DNA of 64,000 nucleotides. It comes from Ostreococcus lucimarinus CCE9901. Its lineage: Eukaryota > Chlorophyta > Mamiellophyceae > Mamiellales > Bathycoccaceae. The stretch spans positions 434,001-498,000 of the forward strand of contig NC_009364.1 in assembly GCF_000092065.1 (NCBI RefSeq), given 5' to 3'. Positions within the stretch are counted from its first letter, which is position 1, and each line of letters opens with the position of its first letter. This document shows positions 47,252 to 57,176 of the stretch, in pieces. The position numbers were made by a program, and so were the translations under genes. Below the pieces are notes generated by a model. The model was not told the origin of the DNA, searched no databases, and was given only the letters and a program-made list of their open reading frames with translations.

Positions 47252-50149
47252 ATGTCGACCGACGCCGTCGCGCTCGCGCGTCCGCTGAGCGACGCGCTGC
47301 ACGACGCCCTCGACGCGTGCGCCGCGCTGCGCGCTCGCGTCGCCGACGCGCTCGAGCGGCCGCGCGCGACGCGCGGCGCGCTCGAGATGACGCCGGCGAA
47401 TTTAGACTTTGGACGAATGAAGCGCGGCGACGGCGCGACGCTGTACGCGCGGTGCGCGCGCGTCGACAACGCGTCCGTGGACGCAGATTACGCGTGCGTT
47501 CGAGCGACGACGACGCCGAGTCGAGCGTACTTCGCGCTGGCGAAGGCGCCGGGACGAGGGACGCATCGCGCCGTCGCGGCGGCGCGGCGGCGCGCGCGGT
47601 CGGGAGACGCGGCGACGACGACGACGGCGACGGAGGCGGTGACGATACGAGTGGAGTTTGATTTAGAGAAGTGCGCGGAGGATGGGGCGCACGCGACGTG
47701 GGTGGTGTGCGTGATGGCGCCCGAGCGGGCGGCGCGAGAGGCGGAGGCGAGAGCGAAGGTCGAGGGCGCGGAGAAGGCGGCGGACGCGTTGGCGGCGGAG
47801 TGCGTCGTGCTGGCGACGCGCGTGACGGTGATGGTGCACACGAAGAGTTTGGTCGAGCGCGTGTTGGACGTGGAGGCGGCGCTGTTCGTGCCGCAACGGC
47901 TGCGAGAGCTGTTTAATTCGAGCGAGTTTTCGTATCCGCAGCACAGCGCTTGGAAGGCGCGGCGTTTCGGGCTCCGGGGCATGGACCCGAAGCGCGAGGC
48001 GCACGCCGTGCGGGCGTTCCGCGAGTCTGGCAATGCGTTCGGCGCGAACGAGCTCGCGCGCTGGGTGCGTTTGTTGCGGCTCGAGCAAATCGCGCAGCAA
48101 GATTCCTTAGAAAAGCTCGACATGTTCAACTGCCGCGCGAAGATGGTGGACAAAGCGGACAAAGCGCTACATTTTGGCAATCTACACGATGACGATGCGA
48201 TGTATGCGATAGAAGTCCCCGGACTGGCGGAAAATCGACCGCTCGTGCTCGCGGGCGACGTGATATTCATTCGTCCGGCGGCAAACATCGCGTTGGAGTA
48301 CGGCGTCGTCGTTCGGCACGTGAGCACTCGACTTTCTACAATTTTCATCGTCCTCAACGCCGCGTACGCGGGCGAGGGGATGAACGTGCACGTGCGCTTC
48401 ACTTTAAACACTGAAGTGTTCGATTTGTTTCACGAAGCAGTGTTGAACACGTGCGCGGAGCGTACGCGAGCTACGCACCTGCATAGAGCGTTGCCGGGAG
48501 GAGAGAGACGGGGCGCCATGACGCCGAGCACTCTCAAAGCCGTGAAGTCTAAAGTTTTGAACGACGAACAGTTGCGTGTGGTCGAAGACGTCGTGTCAGG
48601 TGCGGGGAAGCAGTATCCATATATTGTTTGGGGGCCGCCCGGTACCGGAAAGACACTCACGATCGTGGAATGCGTCGCGCACGTGCTCGAGATGTTCCCT
48701 CACGCGAGAGTACTGCTCGCGGCGCCCTCGGCGTTCGCCGCGGATATTCTTTGCTCGCGCTTGGCGAAGCGACTCACCCCTTTCAAAAAGAAAATGATCG
48801 TACGCGTGAACGACGTTCGTCGCACGCCTGAATCCGTGAAAGCCGACGTGCGATTTCATTCGCTCGAAATTTGGCGAGACGACCCGGAGGAAGCGAAACA
48901 GTACGCGAGCGTGCCATTTCACTTCTTCAAGCGACCGGATCCTCTGAAACATTTGAAACATGCGCGCGTCGTCGTGTGCACGTGCACGAGCGCTGCTTTG
49001 TTGCGCAAGCTGCCGATGCCTGTCGATAGTGTCGTCGAGAACTGGACGCCGACGCATATTTTTGTCGACGAGGCGGCGCAGGCTTTGGTTCCGGAGACAC
49101 TCATTCCTTTGTCGCTCGCCAGTTCGGAAACTAGCATCGTTCTCGCCGGCGATTCCAAGCAGCTCGGTCCCAACGTGCACTCGAAAGAGGCTGCGCAAGC
49201 TGGTTTGCGAAAGTCTCTGCTCGAAATGTGGATGGATCACTCAAAGGAAGAAGTCGCTCGAGGCGTCTGGAACGGCACGCAACTCCGAGCGTGCTACCGC
49301 TCGCATCCCGACATCGTCGCGCTGCCATCGAGAATGTTTTACGACGGTACCGTGGAGAGTTGCGCGCCGACGGCAAACACGGATTTGCCAGCAAATTGGG
49401 AGAACTTTTCTCGAGGCGCGGGCAACGGACGCGCGAGTCGTTTCCTCTTCTACGGCGTCAAGGGACGACAGCGCAGAGAAGGCAACACGAGCAGCTGGAC
49501 CAATCCGATCGAATGCGCCGAACTGGTCGACTTACTCGAAGCCTTACTGGATAGCACGAACCTCACACCCGCCGACGTCGCCGTGATGGCGACGTATCGT
49601 CGACAAGTCGTGCTCATTCGCATCGCGCTTCGCGCGCGCTCGCTCGGCGCCATTCGCGTCGGTACCGTCGACGATTTCCAAGGGCAAGAGGAGAAAATCA
49701 TCTTCATCTCCACCGTCGTCACGCGTCCAACGACCCTCGACGCGTTGGATTCCGAGATTGGCTTCCTGAACAACCCCAAACGTTTCAACGTCGCAATCTC
49801 CAGAGCGATGGCGTTAAACGTCATCGTCGGACATCCCCTCGTGCTTCTTCAGAATCCCCTATGGGCCGAGCTCGTGCGCGAATGCGTTCGCCGCGACGCC
49901 TTTCGCGGCGCCGGCGCCGAGTACCTTCCTCGTTTCGCCGGTGGCGGCCACGATTTCGCCCTCCCGTCGTCTCTCGACGACGACGACGTCCGTCCCTCTC
50001 GCGGCGCCTCCGACGCCGTCGCCGACGCCGTCGCCGCCGTCGCCGAGCTCGCGCTCCTCGGCGGCGGCGCCTCGGACGCGTTGTCGTCCCAGGACGGTCA
50101 CGCGTGGGACGATTGGGGCGACGAGCCCTCCTGGCGCGTCGCCGTGTGA
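47252..50149 (+). CDS. SDE3/MOV10-like superfamily 1 RNA helicase
   Basis: A 965-residue helicase. The N-terminal half has beta-rich domains as in MOV10. The motor has motif I IVWGPPGTGKTLTIVE (about 460), Ia VLLAAPSAFAADIL, motif II IFVDEAAQALVPE (DEAA, about 606), motif III IVLAGDSKQLGPNVHS, motif IV LRACYRSHPDI, motif V VGTVDDFQGQEEKIIFIS and motif VI RFNVAISRAMALNVIVG. SDE3 acts in RNA silencing in plants; MOV10 in mRNA decay in animals. The C-terminus is disordered, rich in Asp, Ala and Gly. The upstream spacing to MutS2 is 55 bp. Confidence 0.88.
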   Translation: MSTDAVALARPLSDALHDALDACAALRARVADALERPRATRGALEMTPANLDFGRMKRGDGATLYARCARVDNASVDADYACVRATTTPSRAYFALAKAPGRGTHRAVAAARRRARSGDAATTTTATEAVTIRVEFDLEKCAEDGAHATWVVCVMAPERAAREAEARAKVEGAEKAADALAAECVVLATRVTVMVHTKSLVERVLDVEAALFVPQRLRELFNSSEFSYPQHSAWKARRFGLRGMDPKREAHAVRAFRESGNAFGANELARWVRLLRLEQIAQQDSLEKLDMFNCRAKMVDKADKALHFGNLHDDDAMYAIEVPGLAENRPLVLAGDVIFIRPAANIALEYGVVVRHVSTRLSTIFIVLNAAYAGEGMNVHVRFTLNTEVFDLFHEAVLNTCAERTRATHLHRALPGGERRGAMTPSTLKAVKSKVLNDEQLRVVEDVVSGAGKQYPYIVWGPPGTGKTLTIVECVAHVLEMFPHARVLLAAPSAFAADILCSRLAKRLTPFKKKMIVRVNDVRRTPESVKADVRFHSLEIWRDDPEEAKQYASVPFHFFKRPDPLKHLKHARVVVCTCTSAALLRKLPMPVDSVVENWTPTHIFVDEAAQALVPETLIPLSLASSETSIVLAGDSKQLGPNVHSKEAAQAGLRKSLLEMWMDHSKEEVARGVWNGTQLRACYRSHPDIVALPSRMFYDGTVESCAPTANTDLPANWENFSRGAGNGRASRFLFYGVKGRQRREGNTSSWTNPIECAELVDLLEALLDSTNLTPADVAVMATYRRQVVLIRIALRARSLGAIRVGTVDDFQGQEEKIIFISTVVTRPTTLDALDSEIGFLNNPKRFNVAISRAMALNVIVGHPLVLLQNPLWAELVRECVRRDAFRGAGAEYLPRFAGGGHDFALPSSLDDDDVRPSRGASDAVADAVAAVAELALLGGGASDALSSQDGHAWDDWGDEPSWRVAV

Positions 50150-50158
50150 CCTCTTCGT

Positions 50159-50239
50159 CGCAGTCGCAGTCGCAGTCGCAGTCGCCGCGTAGCGTTCATT
50201 CATTCATTCATTCATTCATTCATTCATTCATTCATTCAT
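50159..50239. repeat. CGCAGT and TTCA microsatellites
   Basis: About four CGCAGT units (50159-50184), then about eleven TTCA units (50195-50239), between the helicase and RRN3 genes. Confidence 0.9.
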
Positions 50240-50366
50240 CCGTCATCGGTGAATCGCTCGAGCGGCACTCGCGCGCGCGCGACGACGCGCGCACCGCGAG
50301 CGGGCGAAACGCGCGACCCGCGCGACGCGCGACGCGGCGTCGCGACGGGACGCGCGACGGCGGACG

Positions 50367-52652
50367 ATGTCGCGGTCGCCGCCGCCGCCCGATGGCGCCG
50401 CGCCGACGCGGGACGACGTCGACTACGACGACCCGGACGTCGTGTACGACGACGCCACGGCGCGTGACGCGCTGCGATTGTTCGTGAAGCGCGCGCTGGA
50501 CGAACACCGCGAGGGAGGGAACCGATCGAGGTACTACGAGCTGCTGGACGCGACGCGCGGCGGCGACGAGGGAGAAGACGACGGCGCGGTGGCGCTCATG
50601 GACGCGCTGGGATCGTGCGTGACGCTGATAGACGCGCGAGCGCACGAACAGTTGGTGGATAGAGCGCTGGTGGGGGTGGATCTGTGGCGGTGCGGAGAAA
50701 AGATGCGAGAGGCGGCGCTGAGGTTCGGGACGCAGTTGGTGTGCGCGCAGGGCGGGGCGTTTAGCGGCGGCGTGGTGGGAAAGTTGGTGGATTCGTTCAA
50801 CGATCCGTCGGGTTCGGCGTGGTGGCGCGATGACGGCGATGGTGATGGAACGGCGATGCGCGAGGGCGAAGGGACGATCGGGCGAAGGGTCGTGGGTGAT
50901 TTGACGCGCGCGCTCGGGAACATTTTGAGGTTGGTGCCGCAGAGCGAACGGGCGGCGCGTAAGGCGTTGCGGGCGGGCGTGCCGCATAAGACGGCGCCGA
51001 AGGATGTGCAGATCGGGTTCATGCGCGCGGCGTTTGCGCTGGTCGAGAGCGAGGACGGCGCCGGATTGCGAGATGATTTCCTAAAAGTCGTCGTCGCGCA
51101 CTTGTTGGAGGTGGACGTCGAAATCAAGTGGGACGACGTCATGAGCGGCGCGGATAGAACGAGCGCTGATCGCGGGGCGGCGAGGGAAGAAGAGGAAGAC
51201 GACGCGATATTTGAGTTGGATGATATCGAGAAGACGATCGAGGAGCAGTGTCGAGCGGAGTGGGAACAGAGACCCACGACGTCGGCGCCGCTGGCGGTGG
51301 ACGAGGCGGCGGATACCTTGGACGGATTAATGGAGCTCGCCGTGGCGCACATCGATAAGCGTTGTGACGGCGGGGAGACTGATGCTGTTCGACAAGCTCT
51401 GATACACGCGTTTACCGTCACGCTGCTTCCCGCGCCGCGCTCAAAGTTTGTGCAATTTTTAGTATTTCATTTGTGCTCGAGGGACGAGAGGGCTTGTCGA
51501 GAGCTGACGGAGCTGTTGTTCACGAAGCTCACGGACGTTTCGGTGGCGGGATCGATTCGACTCGCCGCTGCGGCGTATTTCGCTTCTTTCTTAGCTCGCG
51601 CGAAACATCTCAAACCAGAGTTTGTGTGCGAATTACTCAGACGTTTGGTGGATTGGTGTCTCGTACACGTCAAGCAGCGGACAACGCCCGGAAGCGCTGC
51701 GTTGAGCGGGGCGACGGAGAAGACGAAAGTAGGCATGCCGCCACCCGTACCGCAGCAGACGCTCGCCGTATTCGACAGCGCGTGCCAAGCGGCGATGTAC
51801 GTTTTGTGCTATCGAGCTGAGGACATTATGCGCGCCGAAGGTTCGTCGGCGATGACGTTGCGGTCGTTGCCGTTGTGTGAGGTTTTGTACTCGCATCTGC
51901 GACCTCTTTCGACGTGTTTACCCTCGGTCGTGACCGAGTTTCTTCACCGAGCGGTCGGAGCGAGTATGAATGGGTTCACGCACGTCTTACTGAAGGAGCA
52001 CATGGACCGCATAGCGACCGGACGTGAGACAGACGTGTCCTCAAACATGCCGCTCTCTCGGCAAAACTCGATGGAGTTTACGAGCACGCAAGTCGCGTCG
52101 ACGACGAGAAATCGTTTTCCGCTTCGCATGTTCTTTCCATTCGATCCGTATTTGCTTCGACGCAGTGCGGAACTGCTTCATTTATCCGATACGTACGTGT
52201 TCTGGCACGGGAGCGAGGTCGATCGTCTCATCGATAGCGACGACGAGGACCTGCAGCTTTCGAGCGATTCCGACGATTCTGGCGACGATGACGATGACGA
52301 CGACGACGCGATGGAGTCGGTGAGTCGATCGAGTGTGAGCGATCAAGCTCGTAGCTTTGGCGTCGGATCTTTGAACACGCGCCCGAGAAAGAAGGTTTTC
52401 CGAGGCTTACGTCAACCTAGGCCTTTGTTCGGCCGATCGTACCAGGATGGTTCGCCGAACTCGCCTGGCGGGGCGAGTGGGCCATCGCCTTCGCCCGGAT
52501 CGGCGAATGGTTTCGCCGCGATGGCTGCCAGATTTCGAAAAGTAGGACCGGATAACATTTCACCGCAATTCGGCGCGCCGCTCGCTCGAGCCAGTGGTGC
52601 GTCGCCGCGAGAGCGCATCACCGCCTTTCGGGTGGAAGACGAAGACGATTGA
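50367..52652 (+). CDS. RRN3: RRN3/TIF-IA RNA polymerase I initiation factor
   Basis: Bridges RNA polymerase I to the rDNA promoter. 761 residues of HEAT-like helices. Conserved segments: SKFVQFLVFHLCSRDE, VAGSIRLAAAAYFASFLARA and NRFPLRMFFPFDPYLLRRSA followed by YVFWHGSE, matching the RRN3 C-terminal signature (F-P-F-D-P-Y-x-L). An acidic insert (IFELDDIEKT) and a C-terminal acidic Ser/Asp tail ([14 protein letters not shown]) could be phosphorylation targets; TOR-dependent control is known in other organisms. Disordered Pro/Ser/Gly end. Confidence 0.88.
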   Translation: MSRSPPPPDGAAPTRDDVDYDDPDVVYDDATARDALRLFVKRALDEHREGGNRSRYYELLDATRGGDEGEDDGAVALMDALGSCVTLIDARAHEQLVDRALVGVDLWRCGEKMREAALRFGTQLVCAQGGAFSGGVVGKLVDSFNDPSGSAWWRDDGDGDGTAMREGEGTIGRRVVGDLTRALGNILRLVPQSERAARKALRAGVPHKTAPKDVQIGFMRAAFALVESEDGAGLRDDFLKVVVAHLLEVDVEIKWDDVMSGADRTSADRGAAREEEEDDAIFELDDIEKTIEEQCRAEWEQRPTTSAPLAVDEAADTLDGLMELAVAHIDKRCDGGETDAVRQALIHAFTVTLLPAPRSKFVQFLVFHLCSRDERACRELTELLFTKLTDVSVAGSIRLAAAAYFASFLARAKHLKPEFVCELLRRLVDWCLVHVKQRTTPGSAALSGATEKTKVGMPPPVPQQTLAVFDSACQAAMYVLCYRAEDIMRAEGSSAMTLRSLPLCEVLYSHLRPLSTCLPSVVTEFLHRAVGASMNGFTHVLLKEHMDRIATGRETDVSSNMPLSRQNSMEFTSTQVASTTRNRFPLRMFFPFDPYLLRRSAELLHLSDTYVFWHGSEVDRLIDSDDEDLQLSSDSDDSGDDDDDDDDAMESVSRSSVSDQARSFGVGSLNTRPRKKVFRGLRQPRPLFGRSYQDGSPNSPGGASGPSPSPGSANGFAAMAARFRKVGPDNISPQFGAPLARASGASPRERITAFRVEDEDD

Positions 52653-52719
52653 TGCTGTTGTAATTACTCAGTGGATTGATGATTAAAACGCGATGGGGTT
52701 GCGGCGTTCCCATATGTCA

Positions 52720-53715
52720 CTACCGCTTCTTGGGAAGCAGGAAGCCTAACGCTAAGCCTAGGACGCTCGCAGCGACGATACGAATACCATCCTTTGCGCT
52801 AACGCCGTCGGCGCCGATCATCTCGCACAGCGCGGCGCAGTAATCCGCGTCCGTATCTTCGAGCGCGTCGAAAAGCGAACCGGTGATGCGCATCGCCGGC
52901 GCGCCATACGTCACTTGAGGGTCGACACTCCACGCCTTCACGGTATCTTCCGCGATCCCAGCGTCTAAAAGCACGGACCCAAACGCCGTCTCCGCGAACG
53001 GCGTCCCCAACCAATTGTTCATCTCCGCGCAAGCCTCAAACGGGCTCGCACTCGCGTGCACCCCGTTCTCTCCGGTCGTCGGCTGTGCTTTCAAACCGAG
53101 CGCTTCCCAATCGTTATAAATAATCCCGCGAAGCGACGTCTCCGGCGCCGTCGATGGCTCCGTGGGTCCCAACAACTCTCCCCGAAACTTTGCCCACGAC
53201 ATCTTTTCGCTCTCCCACTCCACCACGTAATAATGAATGCACGTCCCCGGCTTCACGAACTTGGATCGCATCGTCATGTAAAACCCGTTAAACACGTAAC
53301 AATCTCTCATCTTCGCGCAGTAAAACCCCCCACCGAGCTTCGTCATCTTCCCGTCGCTCTTCGCTTGCTGCCACGCCGCGTCCAGCTGCGTCGGCGTCAT
53401 TTTCCATTTCTCACACGCCTTCTTCGAGTTCATCGCCAATCCTCGCTCAAGAACATCACTCCACGACACTCCGTACGCCTTACGAAACTTTTCCTCGGGC
53501 ACGTTTAATCGTTCCGCGTCCAGCAGCGTCGCCTTGCTCGCAATCGCGTAGTAGTGTCGATCCACCAACTGATTCGCATCGATGGTTTCCGCGCTCACCT
53601 CACCTTCGCTCGTGATTCGCATCCCCGCGCGCGTGAGTTCAGTTTGAACCACTTCCAGCGTCTCCGGCGTCACCGCGTGCGGTTTCACGAACACGAACGC
53701 CGTGTTGGTGACCAT
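52720..53715 (-). CDS. NDPK-like domain protein with a C-terminal membrane anchor
   Basis: A 331-residue protein. The start (NTAFVFVKPHAVTPETLEVV) matches the N-terminal strand of nucleoside diphosphate kinase, with His after K-P where the family usually has D/N-G. A later GVHASASPFEACAEMNNWLG matches the active-site block (x-H-G/A-S-D/A) followed by the E-x-x-x-W-F helix. Between them lie about 160 extra residues (GGGFYCAKMRDCYVFNGFYM and VVEWESEKMSWAKFRGELLG). The C-terminus is a hydrophobic helix with KKR, a tail anchor for an organelle membrane. The active His is kept but the surroundings differ, so kinase activity is uncertain. Confidence 0.65.
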   Translation of the reverse strand: MVTNTAFVFVKPHAVTPETLEVVQTELTRAGMRITSEGEVSAETIDANQLVDRHYYAIASKATLLDAERLNVPEEKFRKAYGVSWSDVLERGLAMNSKKACEKWKMTPTQLDAAWQQAKSDGKMTKLGGGFYCAKMRDCYVFNGFYMTMRSKFVKPGTCIHYYVVEWESEKMSWAKFRGELLGPTEPSTAPETSLRGIIYNDWEALGLKAQPTTGENGVHASASPFEACAEMNNWLGTPFAETAFGSVLLDAGIAEDTVKAWSVDPQVTYGAPAMRITGSLFDALEDTDADYCAALCEMIGADGVSAKDGIRIVAASVLGLALGFLLPKKR

Positions 53716-54083
53716 GTCGCCGGCGCGATCGTTCGAAAGATGTCTCGGTGACCACGCGTTTCGCGCGGTTTCGCGCCGTCGTTCGCCGCGTTCGCGAGGG
53801 TGATCGCGCGATGCGAGATCAGCGCGTCGCTCGACGCGCGCGTGCGGCGCGCGCGCGCGGCGTTCGCGTCGTCGACGTGATTTGACGCCGTCGGGACAGG
53901 TGTGCTTCGTTAAAACGCAACTTCACGCATAAAACGTCGTTTTAACGCCATGAAAAGTATTTACCGTAGATACGTTATCCAAAACGTCACGACGGCGCGA
54001 TGACGCAGCACTCGACGACGCCCACGTCGACGCGCGCGCGACGGAGCGCGAAATAGAGACGTAGAAAGCGAGGCACGGATATA
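53716..54083. promoter_or_regulatory. Divergent promoter region of NDPK-like and PDS genes
   Basis: 368 bp. A perfect 10-bp inverted repeat, CGTTAAAACG at 53908-53917 and CGTTTTAACG at 53938-53947 with a 20-bp spacer, lies about 140-175 bp upstream of the PDS start. The rest is GC-rich with no gene. Confidence 0.45.
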
Positions 54084-55955
54084 ATGTACGCATCCGCGCG
54101 ATCGACGAGCGCGCTGGCGCTGAACGCGCGCGATGGGACGTTCGCGAAGGGCGCGATGACGTCGCGCGCGGGGACAAAAGCGAAAACGCGCGCGACGCGA
54201 CGGTCTGGAATGCGCGTCGAGGCGAAGGATTACCCGAAACCGGATAACATCGATAAGACGGATAACTATCGCATCGCCAGTGAGCTGTCGAAGCGATTCG
54301 CGACGGATCTGAAGGCGAATGGGACGGAGAAGAAGCGAGTCGCCATCGTCGGCGGCGGGTTGAGCGGGTTGGCGTGCGCGAAGTATCTCGCTGAGGCTGG
54401 GCACGAACCGATCGTGTTGGAGGCGAGAGATGTGTTGGGCGGGAAGGTGAGCGCGTGGCAAGATAAGGATGGGGATTGGATCGAAACTGGGTTGCACATC
54501 TTCTTCGGCGCGTACCCGAACATGATGAACTTGTTCAACGAGTTGAAGATTGAGGATAGGTTACAGTGGAAGGTGCACAAGATGATCTTCGCCATGCAAG
54601 AGCTTCCGGGAGAGTTCACGTCGTTCGATTTCATTAAGGGGATCCCTGCGCCGTTCAACTTTGGTTTGGCGATTCTCATGAATCAAAAAATGTTGAGTTT
54701 GCCTGAAAAGTTGCAGACGGCGCCGCCGCTGTTGCCCATGTTGATTGAAGGGCAAGACTTCATCGACAAGCAAGACGAACTCAGCGTGCAAGACTTCATG
54801 CGCAAGTATGGTATGCCCGAGCGCATCAATGAGGAGGTGTTCATTTCCATGGCCAAGGCTTTGGATTTCATTGACCCGGATAAGCTTTCGATGACCGTCG
54901 TGTTGACGGCGATGAACCGATTCTTGAACGAAACGGACGGATTGCAAATGGCATTCTTGGACGGTAACCAGCCCGATCGACTGTGCGCACCCATGGTGGA
55001 CTCTATCGAGAAGAATGGTGGCTCCGTCAAGACGAAGCAGCGACTCAAGGAGTTCGTGCTCAACGAAGACGGTTCGGTGAAGCACCTGGCCATGGCCAAC
55101 GGCGACATCATCGAAGCTGACGAGTACATTTCCGCCATGCCCGTGGACGTCATCAAGCGCATGATGCCCAAGCCATGGGCTGAAATGCCGCACTTTGCGC
55201 AGCTCAAGGAGCTCGAGGGTATCCCGGTGATTAACATTCACCTTTGGTTTGATCGCAAGTTGAAAAACGTCGATCACTTGTGCTTCTCGCGCTCGCCGTT
55301 GCTCTCCGTCTACGCCGACATGAGCACGACGTGCAAGGAGTACTACGACGAAGAGAAGTCCATGCTTGAACTCGTTTTCGCGCCGTGCTCGCCGATTGCG
55401 GGCGGCAAGACGAACTGGATCGCGAAGAGCAACCAAGAAATCGTCGACGCCACCATGTTGGAGCTCGAACGCTTGTTCCCGCTGGAGATTGGCCCGAAAT
55501 CCCCCGATGGCGTCGGCGCCAAGCTGCTCAAGCACGCTGTCGTGAAGACGCCGCGCTCCGTGTACGCCGCTATCCCGGGCCGCAACAAGTTCCGCCCGTC
55601 TCAAGAAACCCCGATCAAGAACTTCACCTTGGCGGGCGACTACACGTCGCAAAAGTTCTTGGGTTCCATGGAGGGTGCGGTGTTGGGCGGTAAGCTCGCC
55701 GCCGAAGTTGTCGCGTCGCGCGCAAAGGGAATGAAGACGCAAGGCTTGAAGGCGGTTCAAAAGAGTATCATCGACTCCATCGGTCCGGCGAAGGAACCGC
55801 TCGGCGTCGTTGGCGAATCTGAATTCGCGTTCGGCGGCGGCAAGGTCATGGAGGACGCCGACGAAGCCGAACTCGCGAATTTTGATGCTGAGCAGTTGAC
55901 TAAGCTTGACGGTTGGACGGGCTCTAAGGAGGCGGCGAGCGTCCGCGCGCGCTAA
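54084..55955 (+). CDS. PDS: Phytoene desaturase (carotenoid biosynthesis, plastid)
   Basis: Converts 15-cis-phytoene to zeta-carotene with plastoquinone as electron acceptor. 623 residues: a transit peptide rich in Ser, Ala and Arg ([18 protein letters not shown]), then the FAD-binding Rossmann motif [20 protein letters not shown] (about 86). [33 protein letters not shown] and the C-terminal [19 protein letters not shown] match plant and cyanobacterial PDS. Codon use is more biased than in neighbours (frequent AAG, TTG, CGC), which suggests high expression. The C-terminal extension is disordered. Confidence 0.97.
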   Translation: MYASARSTSALALNARDGTFAKGAMTSRAGTKAKTRATRRSGMRVEAKDYPKPDNIDKTDNYRIASELSKRFATDLKANGTEKKRVAIVGGGLSGLACAKYLAEAGHEPIVLEARDVLGGKVSAWQDKDGDWIETGLHIFFGAYPNMMNLFNELKIEDRLQWKVHKMIFAMQELPGEFTSFDFIKGIPAPFNFGLAILMNQKMLSLPEKLQTAPPLLPMLIEGQDFIDKQDELSVQDFMRKYGMPERINEEVFISMAKALDFIDPDKLSMTVVLTAMNRFLNETDGLQMAFLDGNQPDRLCAPMVDSIEKNGGSVKTKQRLKEFVLNEDGSVKHLAMANGDIIEADEYISAMPVDVIKRMMPKPWAEMPHFAQLKELEGIPVINIHLWFDRKLKNVDHLCFSRSPLLSVYADMSTTCKEYYDEEKSMLELVFAPCSPIAGGKTNWIAKSNQEIVDATMLELERLFPLEIGPKSPDGVGAKLLKHAVVKTPRSVYAAIPGRNKFRPSQETPIKNFTLAGDYTSQKFLGSMEGAVLGGKLAAEVVASRAKGMKTQGLKAVQKSIIDSIGPAKEPLGVVGESEFAFGGGKVMEDADEAELANFDAEQLTKLDGWTGSKEAASVRAR

Positions 55956-56072
55956 ACGCTTCTGAGTCATTTTTTCTACTATACACACTAGTTTTCTAGG
56001 GGTGCGAGCGCGCTTCGCTTCCACTTCGGATTGTCACTCAATCTACGTAAATCATTCAAACAATCATCAACT

Positions 56073-57176
56073 TCAATACACTAAGAATGTATCGCTCTCG
56101 CAATACGCCAAGGCCAAGGCGGTTCCAGATTCGGTGGGCTGAGTGAACGCGCACTCGGCCGCCGCGACGACGTATCCGGGAACCGCTCGCGCTCGAGCGG
56201 CGTTAAGCATTGCGCGCGCTAAACCCGCTCGTCGCGCGCTCGAGTGCACCCAAACCGCACGGATACCACACACTGCATTTTCAGCGACGCCCACATGACT
56301 CACGATCGTGCCTTCCGTGGCGTCGGTAGCGTTCTTTACGTCGGGAAGCGTACGATAGGCGCGCGCGATTTTTTCCGCAAACAGCGCGCCGACGACTCGA
56401 TGACCCTTCTTCGACACGCACACGTACGCCTTCACCGCGCCCTTCGCTTGCTGTAAAATCCAATCCTCTGGCATATTCAGTTCGCGTTCGATACCTCGCG
56501 CGACGCGCTCGATCGCACTCTTGGTCGCCTTGCCTCCGTCGAGCGCCACGCATCGCGCTTCGCCGTCTTCGCTCTCCCAAACCGCGCTCTGACCCTCCCC
56601 CGGTTTCAGCGTCATCGCTCCCGCGCCGCCCCCGTTCGCATTCGCCAGAAACTTCGCGTGATACTGCGCGTGCGTCTTCTCATCCGACGGATCTCCCTTG
56701 GCGTACACCAACCCGCATCGAGCGCACGTCGCGTGCCGCATCGACGACTGCCCCAAATCCAAACACATCTGCGTCCGCCTCTTCTCCGCGTCCCCGATCG
56801 CGCGCGCGTCCGCCCGCGCTTTCCCCTCGCCTCCCTCTCCCGCTCTCGTCGTCGATCTCGCGATCGTCGCCGCGCGCGATTTCGTCGCCGACGCCGTCGC
56901 TCGCCGCGTCTCCGTCGCCGTCTCCGCCCGTCCTCGTTTCCTCCGTCGCGCGTACGTCATCGTCGGCGTCCGTCCGCGCGCGTCATCGTCGTCGTCGTCG
57001 TCGTCGTTCGGCGTCGCGCGCGCGCGTCGCGCGTCGCGCGTCGCGTCGCCGTCGTTCGACGCGTCTTCACCGCGCGCCGACCGTCCGTCGTCGTCGCGCG
57101 TCGCGCGCGCGTCGCGTCCCGTCGACGCCGCGGACGCGCGTCGCGCGCGCGCGAACGCGTCGCGTATGTCCGCCAT
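56073..57176 (-). CDS. CTF7: ECO1/CTF7 cohesion acetyltransferase
   Basis: Acetylates cohesin SMC3 during S phase to establish sister-chromatid cohesion. 367 residues. The N-terminal half is disordered with a poly-Asp run. The zinc finger CARCGLVYAKGDPSDEKTH has the C-x2-C and later H-x3-H of zf-C2H2_3. The acetyltransferase domain ends with the conserved GIRAVWVHSSARRAGLARAM (acetyl-CoA loop) and AECAFTQPTESGTALALAY, which match the ECO1 C-terminus. ATG at 57176 is preferred over 57236 because the upstream frame is low complexity. Confidence 0.92.
   Translation of the reverse strand: MADIRDAFARARRASAASTGRDARATRDDDGRSARGEDASNDGDATRDARRARATPNDDDDDDDDARGRTPTMTYARRRKRGRAETATETRRATASATKSRAATIARSTTRAGEGGEGKARADARAIGDAEKRRTQMCLDLGQSSMRHATCARCGLVYAKGDPSDEKTHAQYHAKFLANANGGGAGAMTLKPGEGQSAVWESEDGEARCVALDGGKATKSAIERVARGIERELNMPEDWILQQAKGAVKAYVCVSKKGHRVVGALFAEKIARAYRTLPDVKNATDATEGTIVSHVGVAENAVCGIRAVWVHSSARRAGLARAMLNAARARAVPGYVVAAAECAFTQPTESGTALALAYCESDTFLVY

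Noticed and set aside
55956-56072. GTTGATGATTG on the minus strand as a box C
   Set aside because: No CTGA follows within range and no terminal stem forms.
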